Made by a program: the position numbers and the translations under genes
Assembly: GCF_905171765.1 (NCBI RefSeq)
Contig: NC_053392.1
Location: 38,499,468 to 38,563,467, forward strand
Direction of reading: 5' to 3'
Origin: Bufo bufo
Taxonomy: Eukaryota > Chordata > Amphibia > Anura > Bufonidae
DNA: 64,000 nucleotides
Notes under the pieces: model-generated
Told to the model about the DNA's origin: nothing
Databases searched by the model: none
Seen by the model: the letters and a program-made list of their open reading frames with translations, nothing else
Shown here: positions 31,472 through 41,893 of the stretch, one piece after another
How the letters are laid out: each line of letters opens with the position of its first letter
Position numbering within the stretch: the stretch's first letter is position 1

Positions 31472-33895
31472 CATTCTTTGTTCTGGGTAGTGGCAGATTT
31501 GTTTTGGCTGGCATGAGGAAATTCAATTACACATGGTCGTCACAGGTGTTAAATTCCTCCGATATCCATACCTTATTTATTTTTAGAAATGTGAGGTAGT
31601 CCACACTGCCATGAGCTAGGCGAGTGCGCTTATCGGTCACGATCCCCCCTGCTGCGCTGAACATACTTTCGGACAGGACACTCGACGAGGTGCAAGCCAA
31701 GAGTTCCATGGCAAATTGGTCAAGCCTGCACACCCAGTAGTTCAGGGGTTCCTCGCTTCTCAGAGCGTCCACATCGGCCGTTAACCCGATGTAGTCGGAC
31801 ACCTGTCAGTCTAGGCGTTCCCTGAGGCTTGACCTGGAGGGTGGCTGTCGATGGGTTGGCTGCAAATATGATTTCATATCCGAAGTGATTAACACATCTT
31901 CAAACCACCCTCTTCTTGCATGCACTGTTGGATTGGCACCCGCAACAGTTTCTCTGTGAGTGGAAATTCCTCTGCCAGCACCCGCAAAAGCAGAATGCAG
32001 TTTTTCTCGAAGCAAGGCCTGGAAATGCTGCATTCTGACAGCCCTTTGTGATGCTGGTAACATGTCCGCCATTTTGTGTTTGTAACGGGGCTCTAAGTAC
32101 GTTGCCACCCAGTACTGGTCCTTGCCCTTTATGCTTTTTATACAGGGGTCCCTCTTCAAACAGTGGAGCATGAAGGCCCCCATTTGCACTAAACTGGAAG
32201 CGGTGGAGCGTCCTGGCTCCTGCTCATCGCCCAGGAGAATGTCGTCCTCGGTCTCCTCCCCACAGCCACGGACAACACCAGGAAGCCTAGAAAAGTTTAA
32301 AGTCCCCCTCAAAGCCTGCTCTTTTTCCTCCTCCTCCTTCTCCCCCTAGCCATCATCCTCCTCTGACTCCTCTTTTGACTGTTGCTGACTTGTCTCAGAT
32401 GGAGTAGCCCCTCCTGGGAATTCATTCAGCATTGTGACTTCCTCATCTTTTAGCTCCTGCTCCTCGATGAAATGATCAATGACACAACGCAATGCACGCT
32501 CCAGAAAAAAGGCGTAAGGTACGATGTCACTGATGGCACCCTGGCTGCGACTGACCAGTTTGGTGATCTCATCAAATGGTCACAGAAGTCTGCATGTGTC
32601 TTGCATGAGCAGCCACTGGCGCGGTGAAAAGAAACTAAGCTCCCCAGAACCTGTCCTGCTGCAGAATTCGTACAGGTAGTCGTTAACGGCACGTTGCTGC
32701 TGGAGCAGCCTATCAAGCATATACAAGGTGGAGTTCTAGCACATTGGGCTGTCACAAATCAGATGTCTGACGAGCAAGCGGTATCGCAGCTGAACATCAG
32801 CGAAGTGAGACATGGCCATGTAAGATCTTCTAAAATGGCCAGAGACCCCGGGGGATTTGAGAAAGAATCGCTGTACGACCAAGTTTAGGATGTGTGCCAT
32901 TTTGCCTTGTTTTAGCGTGCTCAGCAGATTAGCAGCATTGTCGTACATCACTTTATCAACTGTCAAATTGAGTGGGATTAGCCTCTGATCGGCCGGCGAC
33001 CGCAGAACTGAAAGCAGCGCAGGATCGGTGTGGCTCTTGACTTCCAGGGACAACAGCCGAAGCATGGCATGGCAACAACTCACCTGGGACATCGAATTTG
33101 TTCTTGGGAGCTAGGGGGGCGCAGCGGAAGAGGCGGTAGCAGTGGAAAAGGAGGAGTCAGTCAAGGAGGAGACGAAGGATGGAGTAGGAGGAGGAGAAGA
33201 AGAGGCAGGCCTGCATGCAATCCTTGGCGGTAACACCAAATCCACACGGGAGCCACGGGTTACATGCTTGACGGCCGTCAGAAGGTTCACCTAGTGGGCA
33301 GTAATAGTTTTGTACCTTCCCTACCCGTGTTTGCTAGACCATGTGCCTGTGATTAGATGTATCTTGGCACCGACACTGTGTGCCAGAGATATATTCAATT
33401 GCCGCTTAACCTGGCCATATAGCTCTGAGATGCCCCTCTGGGAGAAATGTTTCCTTCCGGGGACCTTCCATTGCGGTGTGCCAATGGTCAAAAATTTTCT
33501 AAAGGCCTCCGAGTCCACCAGTTTATATGGCAATAGTTGGCAGGCTAACAGTTCCGACAAACCAGCGGTCAGCCGTTGGGCTAGAGGGTTATCCAGCATC
33601 ATCAACTTTTACGCTCAAACATTTGGGCCACGGAAGCCTGCTTTCTGCCAGATGAACGCGACGACGACATGGTGGAAGGAGGAGTGAAGGACAAATGGGA
33701 GGATAGAGGAGAAGGAGAAGAGGCAGGACGTGGAGCGCCAGGAGTGTTGCTTTGTGGGTTCTGACGGCGTTGCTCCCACTGGGCTCGGTGATGGGAGGCT
33801 AGGTGCCTTCTTAAGGCGGTCGTCCCTAGGTGAGTGTTGGGCCTACCGCGACTTATGCGTTGACAGCACAGGCTGTAGATGGCAACACTATTGTC
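31472..33895 (-). mobile_element. hAT transposon copy C (minus strand), decayed
   Basis: The minus strand reads the second half of a BED finger, the hAT core and the dimerisation region of a family distinct from copies A, B and E and close to copy D. No TIRs are visible. The 3' side abuts the right end of hAT B (31463) and the 5' side abuts a LINE fragment (about 33896). Confidence 0.8.
31527..33895 (-). pseudogene. hAT transposase copy C, multiply broken
   Basis: Pieces in order on the minus strand are as follows. BED second half, RPNTHLGTTALRRHLASHH (about 33830-33775). Core start LAQRLTAGLSELLA to TGTWSSKHG (33605-33321), where the first catalytic residue is Gly instead of the Asp seen in copy D (TTDAWSAKHG). 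Mid-core MAHILNLVVQRF and HLICDSPMC (33092-32757), followed by TAG in place of the Trp of the conserved RWNST. An acidic linker. YWVATYLEPRYKHKM (32312-31806). Finally SSSVLSESMFSAAGGIVTDKR with stop at 31527. Several frame changes separate the pieces. Non-functional. Confidence 0.85.
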
Positions 33896-34033
33896 AACAG
33901 CTGACACGTTACTGGACACATTTAAATCAAAATTGAAAAGCCACCTGTTTAGCCTAGCATTTACGATCACATAACTTTTTCCCCCTGTACATATCACTAT
34001 GCACCGATCTGAGACAATCTTATGCGCTTTGAG
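33896..34033 (+). mobile_element. LINE 3'-end fragment
   Basis: A short frame, LLDTFKSKLKSHLFSLAF then stop at about 33977, matches the C-terminal ending common to L2-type LINE ORFs. A brief trailer (CTTATGCGCTTTGAG) follows. It separates hAT copies C and D. The fragment is too short for firm classification. Confidence 0.4.
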
Positions 34034-34689
34034 TCTAGAGATGTCCCGAACTATTCGCCGGCGAACAGTTCCCGGCGAACATAGCTTGTTCGCATTCGCC
34101 GCGGCGGGCGAACATATGCGATGTTCAGTCCGCCCCCTATACATCATCATAGAGCAAACTTTGACCCTGTACCTCACAGTCAGCAGACACATTCTAGCCA
34201 ATCAGCAGCAGACCCTCCCTCCCAGACCCTCCCACCTCCTATCAAAAAGCAAGGACAGCATCCATCTTAGATTCATTCGGAAGCTGCAGTGTCACAAATT
34301 AATACAGGTTATATTAATCGCATTGCGAATTCAACTTAGAGCTGGGTTCCTAATGACTCTCTATCTCACAGTCAGCAGACACATTCCAGCCAATCAGCAG
34401 CGTACCCTCCCTCCCAGGCCCTCCCACCTCCTAGCAAAAAGCAAGGACAGCATCCATCTTAGATTCATTCGGAAGCTGCAGTATTAGTGAGAGCAGGGAC
34501 AGTGCAGCTGCTGCTGATTTAATAGGGAAATCGTTAGCTAGGCCAGTGTTCTGTGTCCACTCCAGTCCTGAAAGACTCATCTGATCTGCTGTAAGGACAG
34601 CTTCCTGACAGCACCCCAAAAAGCACTTTTTAGGGCTAGAACATCAGTCTGCTTTTTTTTTTCCCCTCTGTAATCTAATTGCAGTTGCC

Positions 34690-35755
34690 TGCCAGCGTGT
34701 GTGTCAGGCACACAGCGTATACTGTGCCCACTTGCCCAGTGCCACCACTCATATCTGGTGTCACAGTAGCTTGCATTTTAAAAAAAAAAAATTTTTTGAC
34801 TGTAATATAATTGCAGTTAGTTGCCTGCAAGCGTGTGTGTCAGACTGCGCCAACTACTGCCAGTGCACAGTGCCACCAGTGCCACTCATATCTGGTGTCA
34901 CAGTAGATTACATAAAAAAAACAAAAAACTTTTTTGACTGTAATATAATTGCAGTTAGTTGCCTGCGCGCGTGTGTGTTAGGCCTACAGTGTGTACTGTG
35001 CCAACTACTGCCAGTGCCACCAGTGCCACTCATATCTGGTGTCACAGTAGATTACATTTAAACAAAAAAAATAATAAATTTTGACTGTAATATAATTTCA
35101 GTTAGTTGCCTGCAGGTGTGTGTGTTAGGCCTACAGTGTGTACTGTGCCAACTACTGCCAGTGCACAGTGCCACCAGTGCCACTCATATCTGGTGTCACA
35201 GTAGATTACATTTAAACAAAAAAAACAACTTTTTTGACTGTAATATAATTTCAATTAGTTGCCTGCAAGCGTGTGTGTTAGGCCTACAGTGTGTACTGTG
35301 CCAACTACTGCCAGTGCACAGTGCCACCAGTGCCACTCCTATCTGGTGTCCCAGTAGATTACATTTAAACAAAACAAAAAACTTTTTTGACTGTAATATA
35401 ATTTCAGTTAGTTGCCTGCAAGCGTGTGTGTTAGGCCTACAGTGTGTACTGTGCCAACTACTGCCAGTGCACTTTTTTGACTGTAATATAATTTCATTTA
35501 GTTGCCTGCAAACGTTTGTGTTAGGCCTACAGTGTGTACTGTGCCAACTACTGCCAGTGCAGAGTGCCACCAGTGCCACTCATATCTGGTGTCACAGTAG
35601 ATTACATAAAAAAATAAAAAATAAAACTTTTTTGACTGTAATATAATTTCAGTTAGTTGCCTGCAAGCGTGTGTGTTAGGCCTACAGTGTGTACTGTGCC
35701 AACTACTGCCAGTGCACAGTGCCACCACTCATATCTGGTGTCACAGTAGCTTGCA
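34690..35755. repeat. ~150-bp tandem repeat in the hAT D leader
   Basis: Units containing TTGACTGTAATATAATT, GTTAGTTGCCTGCAAGCGTG, CAACTACTGCCAGTGCACAG and ATATCTGGTGTCACAGTAG recur about seven times. TGACTGTAATATAATT lies near 34798, 34935, 35083, 35237, 35387, 35478 and 35632. Long open frames on both strands come from the periodicity. Confidence 0.92.
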
Positions 35756-35782
35756 CGCATAGTACAACTAATCTAAAAAAAA

Positions 35783-37509
35783 TGACAGGCAGAGGCAGGC
35801 CACCCCGCAGGGGCAGTCGTGGTGCTGTGATTCCCTTTGGCCCTAGAATAATGCCCAGTGTTCAGAGGCCACGTACCCTGAACTCGAAAAGTTCTGAGGA
35901 CATAGTTGACTGGCTAACACAGGACACCCAATCTTCTACCACTTCCGTTCGGAACCTTGACGCACCATCCTCCTCCAGCTCAGCTTCGGGCACCTCTCAA
36001 GTGCCAAAAGAAGCTGAGTCGTGGGAAGTCCAACACCCACCTAGGTACAACTGCTTTGCGAAGGCACATGATCTCAAATCACAAACGCCTATGGGATCAA
36101 CACATGAGTACAAGCAGCACACAAACTCAAAGTCGCCATCCTCCTCCTGGTCCAGCATCTTCAGCCACGTCAACCACTGCTGTCCTCCTTGCCCCCTCTC
36201 AACCATCCTCCACTCCGCCTCTCGCCTTCAGCAGTTCCTGCTCATCTGCCCACAGTCAGGTGTCTGTCAAGGAAATGTTTGAGCGTAAGAAGCCAATGTC
36301 ACAGAGTCACCCCCTTGCCCGGCGTCTGACAGCTGGCTTGTCGGAACTCTTAGCCAGCTTTTACCATACAAGCTGGTGGAGTCTGAGGCCTTCAAAAAAT
36401 TTGTAGCTATTGGGACATCGCAGTGGAAGGTACCCGGCCGAAATTTATTTTCACAAAAGGCAATCCCCAACCTGTACGCTATTGTGGAAAAGGAAGTCAT
36501 GGCAAGGGTCCATCTGACCACTGATGCCTGGTCTGCAAAGCACGGTCAGGGAAGGTATATCACGTACACTGTGCATTGGGTAAACCTGCTGACGGCTGCC
36601 AAGCTTGGAATGCCTGGCTCTGCAGAGGAGTTGGTGACACCGCCACGACTTGCAGGCAGGCCTGCTGCCACCTCCTCTACTCCTCCTACTCCATCCTCTT
36701 CGCTAACCTCCTTGGCTGAGTCCTCTTCTGCTGCTGCGTCTTGCTCCACACCCCCCCAGCTCCCCAGGTACTATTCCACATCCCGGATACGACAGTGTCA
36801 AGCCGTCTTGGGGTTGACTTGCCTGAAAGCAGAGAGTCACACCGGACCAGAACTCCTGTGCGCCCTGAACGCACAGGTGGATCAGTGGCTGACTCCGCAC
36901 CAACTGGAGATCGGCAAAGTGGTGTGTGACAACGGAAGCAATTTGTTGGCGGCATTGAATTTGGGCAAGTTGACACATGTGCCGTGCATGGCACATGTGC
37001 TGAATCTGATCGTACAACGCTTTGTGCATAAGTACCCAGGCTTACAGGACGTCCTCAAGCAGGCCAGGAAGGTGTGTGGCCATTTCAGGCATTCCTACAC
37101 GGCCATGGTGCACTTTTCAGAAATTAAGCGGCGAAACAACATGCCAGTGAGGCGCTTGATGTGCGACAGCCCGACACGTTAGAATTCAACACTCCTAATG
37201 TTCGACCGCGTGCTCCAACAAGAAAAAGCCATCAACGAGTATTTGTATGACCGGGGTGCTAGGACAGCCTCTGCGGAGCTGGTTATTTTTTTGCCACATT
37301 CCTGGACGCTCATGCGCAATGCCTGTAGGCTCATGCGTCCTTTTGAGGAGGTAACAAACCTAGTCAGTCGCACCGAAGGCACCATCAGCGACATCATCCC
37401 ATTTGTTTTCTTCCTGGAGCATGCCCTGCTGGATCAGGCCGTAGATGAGCGTGAGGAGGAAGAGGAAGAGTTGTGGTCACCATCACCACCAGAAACAGCC
37501 TTATTGTAG
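35783..37509 (+). pseudogene. hAT transposase copy D, truncated
   Basis: The Met at 35783 opens a Gly/Arg-rich start (MTGRGRPPRRGSRGA) and a Ser-rich region. A deletion near 36005 removes the first half of the BED finger, after which KSNTHLGTTALRRHMISNH is read in another frame. A frame change near 36360 leads into the core with LTTDAWSAKHGQGRYITYTV (first catalytic Asp kept). VVCDNGSNLLAALNL, MAHVLNLIVQRF and LMCDSPTR follow, then TAG (37180-37182) replaces the Trp of RWNST. The frame resumes to an acidic tail (EREEEEEEL) and is cut at 37509 by the minisatellite. Confidence 0.87.
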
Positions 37510-37912
37510 AAGCAGGTATATCGCAGCCCTCAATCAGTATTTTGTGGAAGCAGATATATCAAACCTCTAATCAGTATTTTGTGGAAGCAGGTATAAATCG
37601 CAGCCCTGAATCAGTATTTTGTTGAAGCAGATATATCAAACCCCTAATCAGTATTTTGTGGAAGCAGGTATATCGCACCCCTTAATCAATATTTGGTGGA
37701 AGCAGGTATATCAAACCCCTTAATTAGTATTTTGTGGAAGCAGGTATATCACACCCCTCATTTTTTTTTCCCACAACAGTTATATCACACCACCCTGTTT
37801 ATTTGGGTCAACAGGTATATCGTAGCCATCAATCAGTATTTTGTGGAAGAAGGTATATCACACTCCTCAATCAGTTTTTTTGGGGGGCAACAGGTATATC
37901 ACACACATTGCA
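37510..37912. repeat. Minisatellite shared with 559-1190
   Basis: About ten units of roughly 37 bases, for example GTGGAAGCAGGTATATCGCA followed by CCCTCAATCAGTATTTT. It directly replaces the 3' half of hAT D. The last units are diverged (TTTTTTTTCCCACAACAG). Confidence 0.9.
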
Positions 37913-38157
37913 AATAGCAAAGCGCCAGGAAATTCGGATGGAAGTAAATTTGTTTCACTTTGATTCGCTCAATAACATTTCCTTCCCTGCCTGAAGCAAT
38001 ATCAACTATTGTTAACGGCTGTTTTAGCCCACAGTATGAGATGGTCCCCAAAACAACTCCAAATGGAGTATATATGACAGGTTTCACTGCTATAGAAAGT
38101 ACAATAGCTACACTAGTTATATATGTTCCATTGTCTGATCCACTGCATGCTCTGCTC

Positions 38158-38198
38158 GGCGCGTTTCGATACCAACCTAGTCGTTGGCATGTCATCAG
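38158..38198 (-). ncRNA. Hammerhead-ribozyme-like core, left arm (cleavage site altered)
   Basis: The minus strand reads CTGATGA (38198-38192), an imperfect helix II hairpin, then GAAA (38167-38164) and CGC followed by GCC. The normal cleavage triplet NUH (GUC in the right arm) is GCC here, so self-cleavage is not expected. Otherwise it mirrors the right-arm copy. Confidence 0.5.
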
Positions 38199-38420
38199 GA
38201 ACAGATAAAACATAGAGAGCAGATATGACAAAAGATATTTGAAAACATTGCACCTATCTAATGGTGTACATGCAGCTCCAATATCAACGTTGCATGCCTC
38301 TGATAGCGGACGAGCAGCCACAGTAGTGAGTAGCCTCCGGGCACTCAGTTGGCCGTAGCGTGGCCACAAAGAGCGGCTCTTTTCAAATACCTTTCGTCAT
38401 ATCTGTTCTCTATGTTTTAT

Positions 38421-38480
38421 CTCCTCCTGATGACATGCCAACGACTAGGTTGGCATAGAAACGCGTCGAGCAGAGCAGGC
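38421..38480 (+). ncRNA. Hammerhead-ribozyme-like motif, right arm
   Basis: CTGATGA (38427-38433) is followed by a hairpin of ATGCCAAC with GTTGGCAT (helix II), then GAAA (38458-38461), a minimal palindromic helix III ACGCGT and GTC (38465-38467). Flanks CTC and GAG can start helix I, with a further TTCTCT/AGAGCAG pairing beyond a bulge. All core positions of the hammerhead consensus CUGANGA...GAAA...NUH are present. Predicted cleavage is after 38467. Confidence 0.65.
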
Positions 38481-39017
38481 AGTGGATCAAACAATGAAAC
38501 ATATAGAATTAGTGTAGCTATTGTACTTTCTATAGCAGTGGAACCTGTCGTTTATACTCCGTTTGGAGTTGTTTTGGGGGCGATCTCATAATGTGGGCTA
38601 AAACAGCCATTAACAATAGTTGATATCGCTTTAGGCAGGGAAGGAAATGTTGTATTCCCACTACTATATTGTCAAGATTGACCCTAGTCAAGGGTTCAAA
38701 AGACTCACGGGATATATATACAGTATATAAGTAAAAGGATAATTGTTAGTTCCATATACGGTTTATTTTCTTGGGTGAAAGCACTACATTCTTTGGTGAT
38801 AGGAACAGGAGCTCTGTGATTAATATATATATTAAAATACACATAGCTTGTCCCCTCTACCCAGCCTGAATTTAGTACCTTGGTGGATAGCCACATTTTT
38901 AAATAATTTGGAATAAAACGGTTCTTAGCGTTTATTACTTCAAACAGTAAATCATTTCATTTTAATGTAAACACATGCTATCATTATCAGTTTTTTTGTT
39001 AATCTTGATTCGCTCAA

Positions 39018-39371
39018 CACTAACATGCAAAAAACTAGGACATGCTGCAGATTTCAAATACTAATGGAAATTATGCGGCCATGTGGCTAGACCTATCCAT
39101 TAACATTGCCGGTTGATTCCAGATTGCAGATACACTCGTGTGAAAGCAGCCGTACACAACAAACCTTTTTATTTTTCCATCTCTCCTGTAGCCGCTGTAA
39201 AGTAATCTTGCTATGTTATGTGATCTGCTCTGCATTTGTTGAGCTGTGCCAGCTCAGCATATCTGTGATGTGATTTGCCTTTTCGGCAAATACAGTAGCA
39301 TTTCAATAAATGACCATTAAACATTTGATAAAAGCTCAGTGTGTTATTAGGATCTTCGGAGAGCAGGACAC
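39018..39371. other. 5' flank of the taste receptor gene, no feature seen
   Basis: AT-rich single-copy-looking sequence with no convincing TATA box at the expected distance. The Penelope-like unit ends about 370 bases upstream of the receptor ATG, so any proximal promoter must lie here or inside the repeat. Confidence 0.4.
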
Positions 39372-40337
39372 ATGGCTGGTTCTACAGAGGGTGACATTAA
39401 TGTCCAGGGTCTACTGGCCTCAGCAGTGATCAGTCTCATACCCGGGCTGGTGATACATTCATTTATTATAGGCGTCAACGTCAATGACTGGTGGAAAGGA
39501 AGATCGGTGACTCCTGTAGATCACGTTGTAACTTCTATTTGCATTTCAAGGATCTGCGCTCAGTGTGATTTTTTTCTATTTTTTTTTATGAGTAAATTTT
39601 CTCAGAGTAATCTGCATTCTCATATATCTTCGGTTATTATGAGTACAGTTTATACTTTCTTTGTTTATTCCAATATTTGGTTAACAGCTCTGCTCTCCAT
39701 TGTGTTCTGTGTGAAGATCTCCAACCTCAAGGCCAGACTGTTCCTGTTTCTGAGGAGGATGATAGTACAGAAGACTGTTCATTCCATTTTAGTTTCAATA
39801 CTTCTCTCTAGTTTTAGTTCTTTGCTGTCCATTAGGATGCCTTTTATTGGGGTGATTGAAGGTGGAACATACAATGCAACAATGAATAGTGTATTCACAC
39901 ATTGCACATATGATTATTTTCTATATAATTATACTATTGGAGCCTTCTTCCCACTGCTTTTCTGTTGCACATCCTCCATCTTCCTCTTCACCTCATTGTA
40001 TTATCACACAAGAAGGATGAAGATGAGCAGTAACTTAACCATCAATTTGGAGACATATTACTCAGTGATGACTTTTGTGTCCTTCACTTTCATATATAAC
40101 ATTACATACTTCAGTGTTGATTTTATTTGTGTCTTTTATTACTATTTTTACTGTACGGACCTTCTATGGCTCAATGTTATTTTTGACTTTCTCCCAGCTC
40201 TACATTCCTCCTACCTGATCTACAGAACAGCCAAACTTAGGAATCAGATGTCCAAGTTTCTTCAGAATCTTATTGATTCATTATTTCAAAGGAAGGAAGC
40301 ACAATCCAGAGAGAACATAGAAGTAGTAGATCAGTGA
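39372..40337 (+). CDS. TAS2R: Bitter taste receptor, type 2 (TAS2R) family
   Basis: An intact single-exon frame of 321 residues, the usual length for TAS2Rs (about 290-330). Seven hydrophobic segments are visible. TM1 is at about 12-34. TM2 carries the hallmark TPVDHVVTSICISRIC (family pattern SPxDxIxTxLAxSR). TM3 with NIWLTALLSIVFCVKISN matches the WLATLLSVFYxxKIAN signature. TM4 is near 128-147, followed by an extracellular loop 2 with N-glycosylation sequons NAT and NYT. TM5 ends SLYYHTRRMK (L-x-x-H-x-K-M). TM6 follows. TM7 has FLPALHSSYLIYRTAKLR (P-x-x-HS-x-x-LI-x-x-x-x-KL). The product would be a plasma-membrane G-protein-coupled receptor for bitter compounds; the ligand is unknown. The first ATG leaves a short extracellular N-terminus as in relatives. 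It is the only host-type gene found. An orthologue number cannot be given. Confidence 0.93.
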   Translation: MAGSTEGDINVQGLLASAVISLIPGLVIHSFIIGVNVNDWWKGRSVTPVDHVVTSICISRICAQCDFFLFFFMSKFSQSNLHSHISSVIMSTVYTFFVYSNIWLTALLSIVFCVKISNLKARLFLFLRRMIVQKTVHSILVSILLSSFSSLLSIRMPFIGVIEGGTYNATMNSVFTHCTYDYFLYNYTIGAFFPLLFCCTSSIFLFTSLYYHTRRMKMSSNLTINLETYYSVMTFVSFTFIYNITYFSVDFICVFYYYFYCTDLLWLNVIFDFLPALHSSYLIYRTAKLRNQMSKFLQNLIDSLFQRKEAQSRENIEVVDQ

Positions 40338-40699
40338 GGTAAATGCTGGGTGGTGGGGCTGTCATAGTAAATTGTATGAAAGCCTCGGACAAGACTAGGA
40401 AAATGGGAATGTATTTTTTCAAATGTATCCAGTTTAAGAAGCAATCAAAGATAGCAGCTTTCTGATAACATCCATGAATATTTTATTTGATTCTTTTATC
40501 AAGCATCTTGCACATTAGGAAGACCTTCTGCTCTCTCCTTTACTATACTGCCTTGTCGGCCATTGCTTAATTAATGGTATTGCATCAAAAGTAGAAAATT
40601 TGAAATATTCTCTGTTTAAAAAACTATCCAGACTGTAACAGGAGTATATCTATATCATTCCATAGTTGAACTATTCACTACCAAATGTAGCCAGTCAAT
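40338..40699. other. 3' flank of TAS2R, no feature seen
   Basis: AT-rich sequence without a canonical AATAAA close to the stop codon and without an open frame of note. The polyadenylation site was not located. Confidence 0.4.
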
Positions 40700-41425
40700 T
40701 CTGTGCTAAATACATCATCTCCAATTTTAGACACTTTTAAAAAACATAATAATAAAAAATTGATGGCAAAAGTACAAATATCACAGAGCATAATTACATT
40801 TTGTTGCGGAACTGCAATACTTTTAAAAAACAAGACAATTTTAATAGACAGCTGGCAAGTAGTCCTAATGCTATAAAGTAGAATACAATTTTGGTGAGCA
40901 GAAAAATAATTGGGTGAAATCATGGAACTGCACAACATTTGGAAAATTAGGCAATTTTAGTAGAAAGCTGGCCAGAAGTAGTAATACTATATAACAGTAT
41001 TCAATTTTGGTAAAAGCGCAGAACCGCATAACATTTAAAAAATAAGACAAATTTTACAGACAGCTGATCAAAAGTAGTAATACTATTGAACAGAATTAAA
41101 TTTAGGCGAAACCGTGGAAGTGCACAACATTCTGAAAACAAGACAATTTTAATGGACAATTGCCCAATAATAGTAATAGAAAAGTTAGAAATAAAAAAAA
41201 TAAAAAAGATTTACAGATTGGTAAAGGTGCAGAACTGATGACATTTGAAAAATGAGAAAAAATTTACAGACAGCTGGTCAGAAGTAGCAATACTATATAA
41301 CAGCACTATAGAATAGAATTAAATTTGCGTCAAGGAGCGGGACGGCACAACATTTGGAAATTAGACAATTTTTATGTACCATGGAGCAGAATTAAATTTG
41401 AGTGATGGTGTGGAACTGCATGACA
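40700..41425. repeat. Degenerate ~95-115-bp tandem repeat
   Basis: Six or seven diverged units carry GAACTGCACAACATTTGGAA, AGACAATTTTAATAGACAGC and AGTAGTAATACTATATAACA in that order. They start near 40809, 40924, 41023, 41117, 41231 and 41341. The frames inside are not coding. Confidence 0.8.
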
Positions 41426-41439
41426 ATGTCTACAACTAA

Positions 41440-41893
41440 GGGCTCTTTCACACGACCGTATGTCTTTTTCAGTGTTTTCCGGGCCGTTTTTAATGGATCA
41501 GTTTTTCAGTTTTTTGTTTCAGTAGTGTTTCCGATTCCATTTCATCTTTTCGTTACGTTTTTCCGTATGGCATATACAGTATACAGTGATTACATAGAAA
41601 AAATTGGGCTGGGCATAAAATTTTCAATAGATGGTTCCGCAAAAACAGAACGGATATGGAAGACATACGGAGTACATTCCGTATGTGTTCCGTTTTTTTG
41701 CAAGCAATAATAGGACATCTTTTATCTTTGAACGGAGCGGAAAAACGGAAATACAGAATTGGAATGCATACGGAGTGCATTAAATTTTTTTGGCGGAACC
41801 ATTGAAATTAATGGTTCCGTATAAGGACCGTATATGGAGCTCAAAAAAGGGCCCGTTTACGGAACGCAAAAAAAAGGTCGCGTGAACGAACCC
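41440..41893. mobile_element. MITE with TAA target duplication (Harbinger-like)
   Basis: The left end GGGCTCTTTCACACGACC and the reverse complement of the right end GGGTTCGTTCACGCGACC agree at about 14 of 18 positions. TAA flanks both sides (41437-41439 and 41894-41896). The interior is rich in CCGTATG/CATACGG inverted motifs. A three-base TWA-type duplication suggests PIF/Harbinger, and the superfamily is inferred. No transposase. The following stretch 41897-42501 shows no recognisable feature. Confidence 0.7.

Larger units (their letters stand above)
34036..37509 (+). mobile_element. hAT transposon copy D, 3'-truncated
   Basis: The 5' end TAGAGATGTCCCGAAC is followed by GCCGGCGAAC/TTCGCCGCGG subterminal repeats. 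Two ~150-base direct repeats (AGCCAATCAGCAG at 34198 and 34390), a ~150-bp tandem leader and the transposase pseudogene come next. The element stops abruptly inside the acidic linker of the transposase at 37509, where a minisatellite begins. There is therefore no 3' TIR or target duplication. Confidence 0.8.
37973..39004 (+). mobile_element. Penelope-like inverted-arm element (no ORF), 13-bp target duplication
   Basis: Arms at about 37973-38230 and 38383-38657 are inverted copies of one another (AACATTTCCTTCCCTGCCT against GGCAGGGAAGGAAATGTT at the outer ends). A ~150-base spacer separates them and a ~350-base tail follows. The 13-mer TTGATTCGCTCAA flanks the unit at 37960-37972 and 39005-39017, consistent with a target-site duplication. 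Each arm carries a hammerhead-like core with GAAACGCG. Inverted pseudo-LTRs, hammerheads and variable target duplications are known features of Penelope-like elements. No endonuclease or RT is present here, so the family name is inferred. Confidence 0.65.

Noticed and set aside
34699..35646. Cys-rich plus-strand frames (LQCVLCQLLPV repeats) in the hAT D leader
   Set aside because: They are products of the ~150-bp tandem repeat and are mirrored by equally long minus-strand frames.
38705..38896. Minus-strand frame in the tail of the Penelope-like unit, upstream of TAS2R
   Set aside because: Low-complexity AT-rich sequence without motifs. It lies inside the repeat tail.
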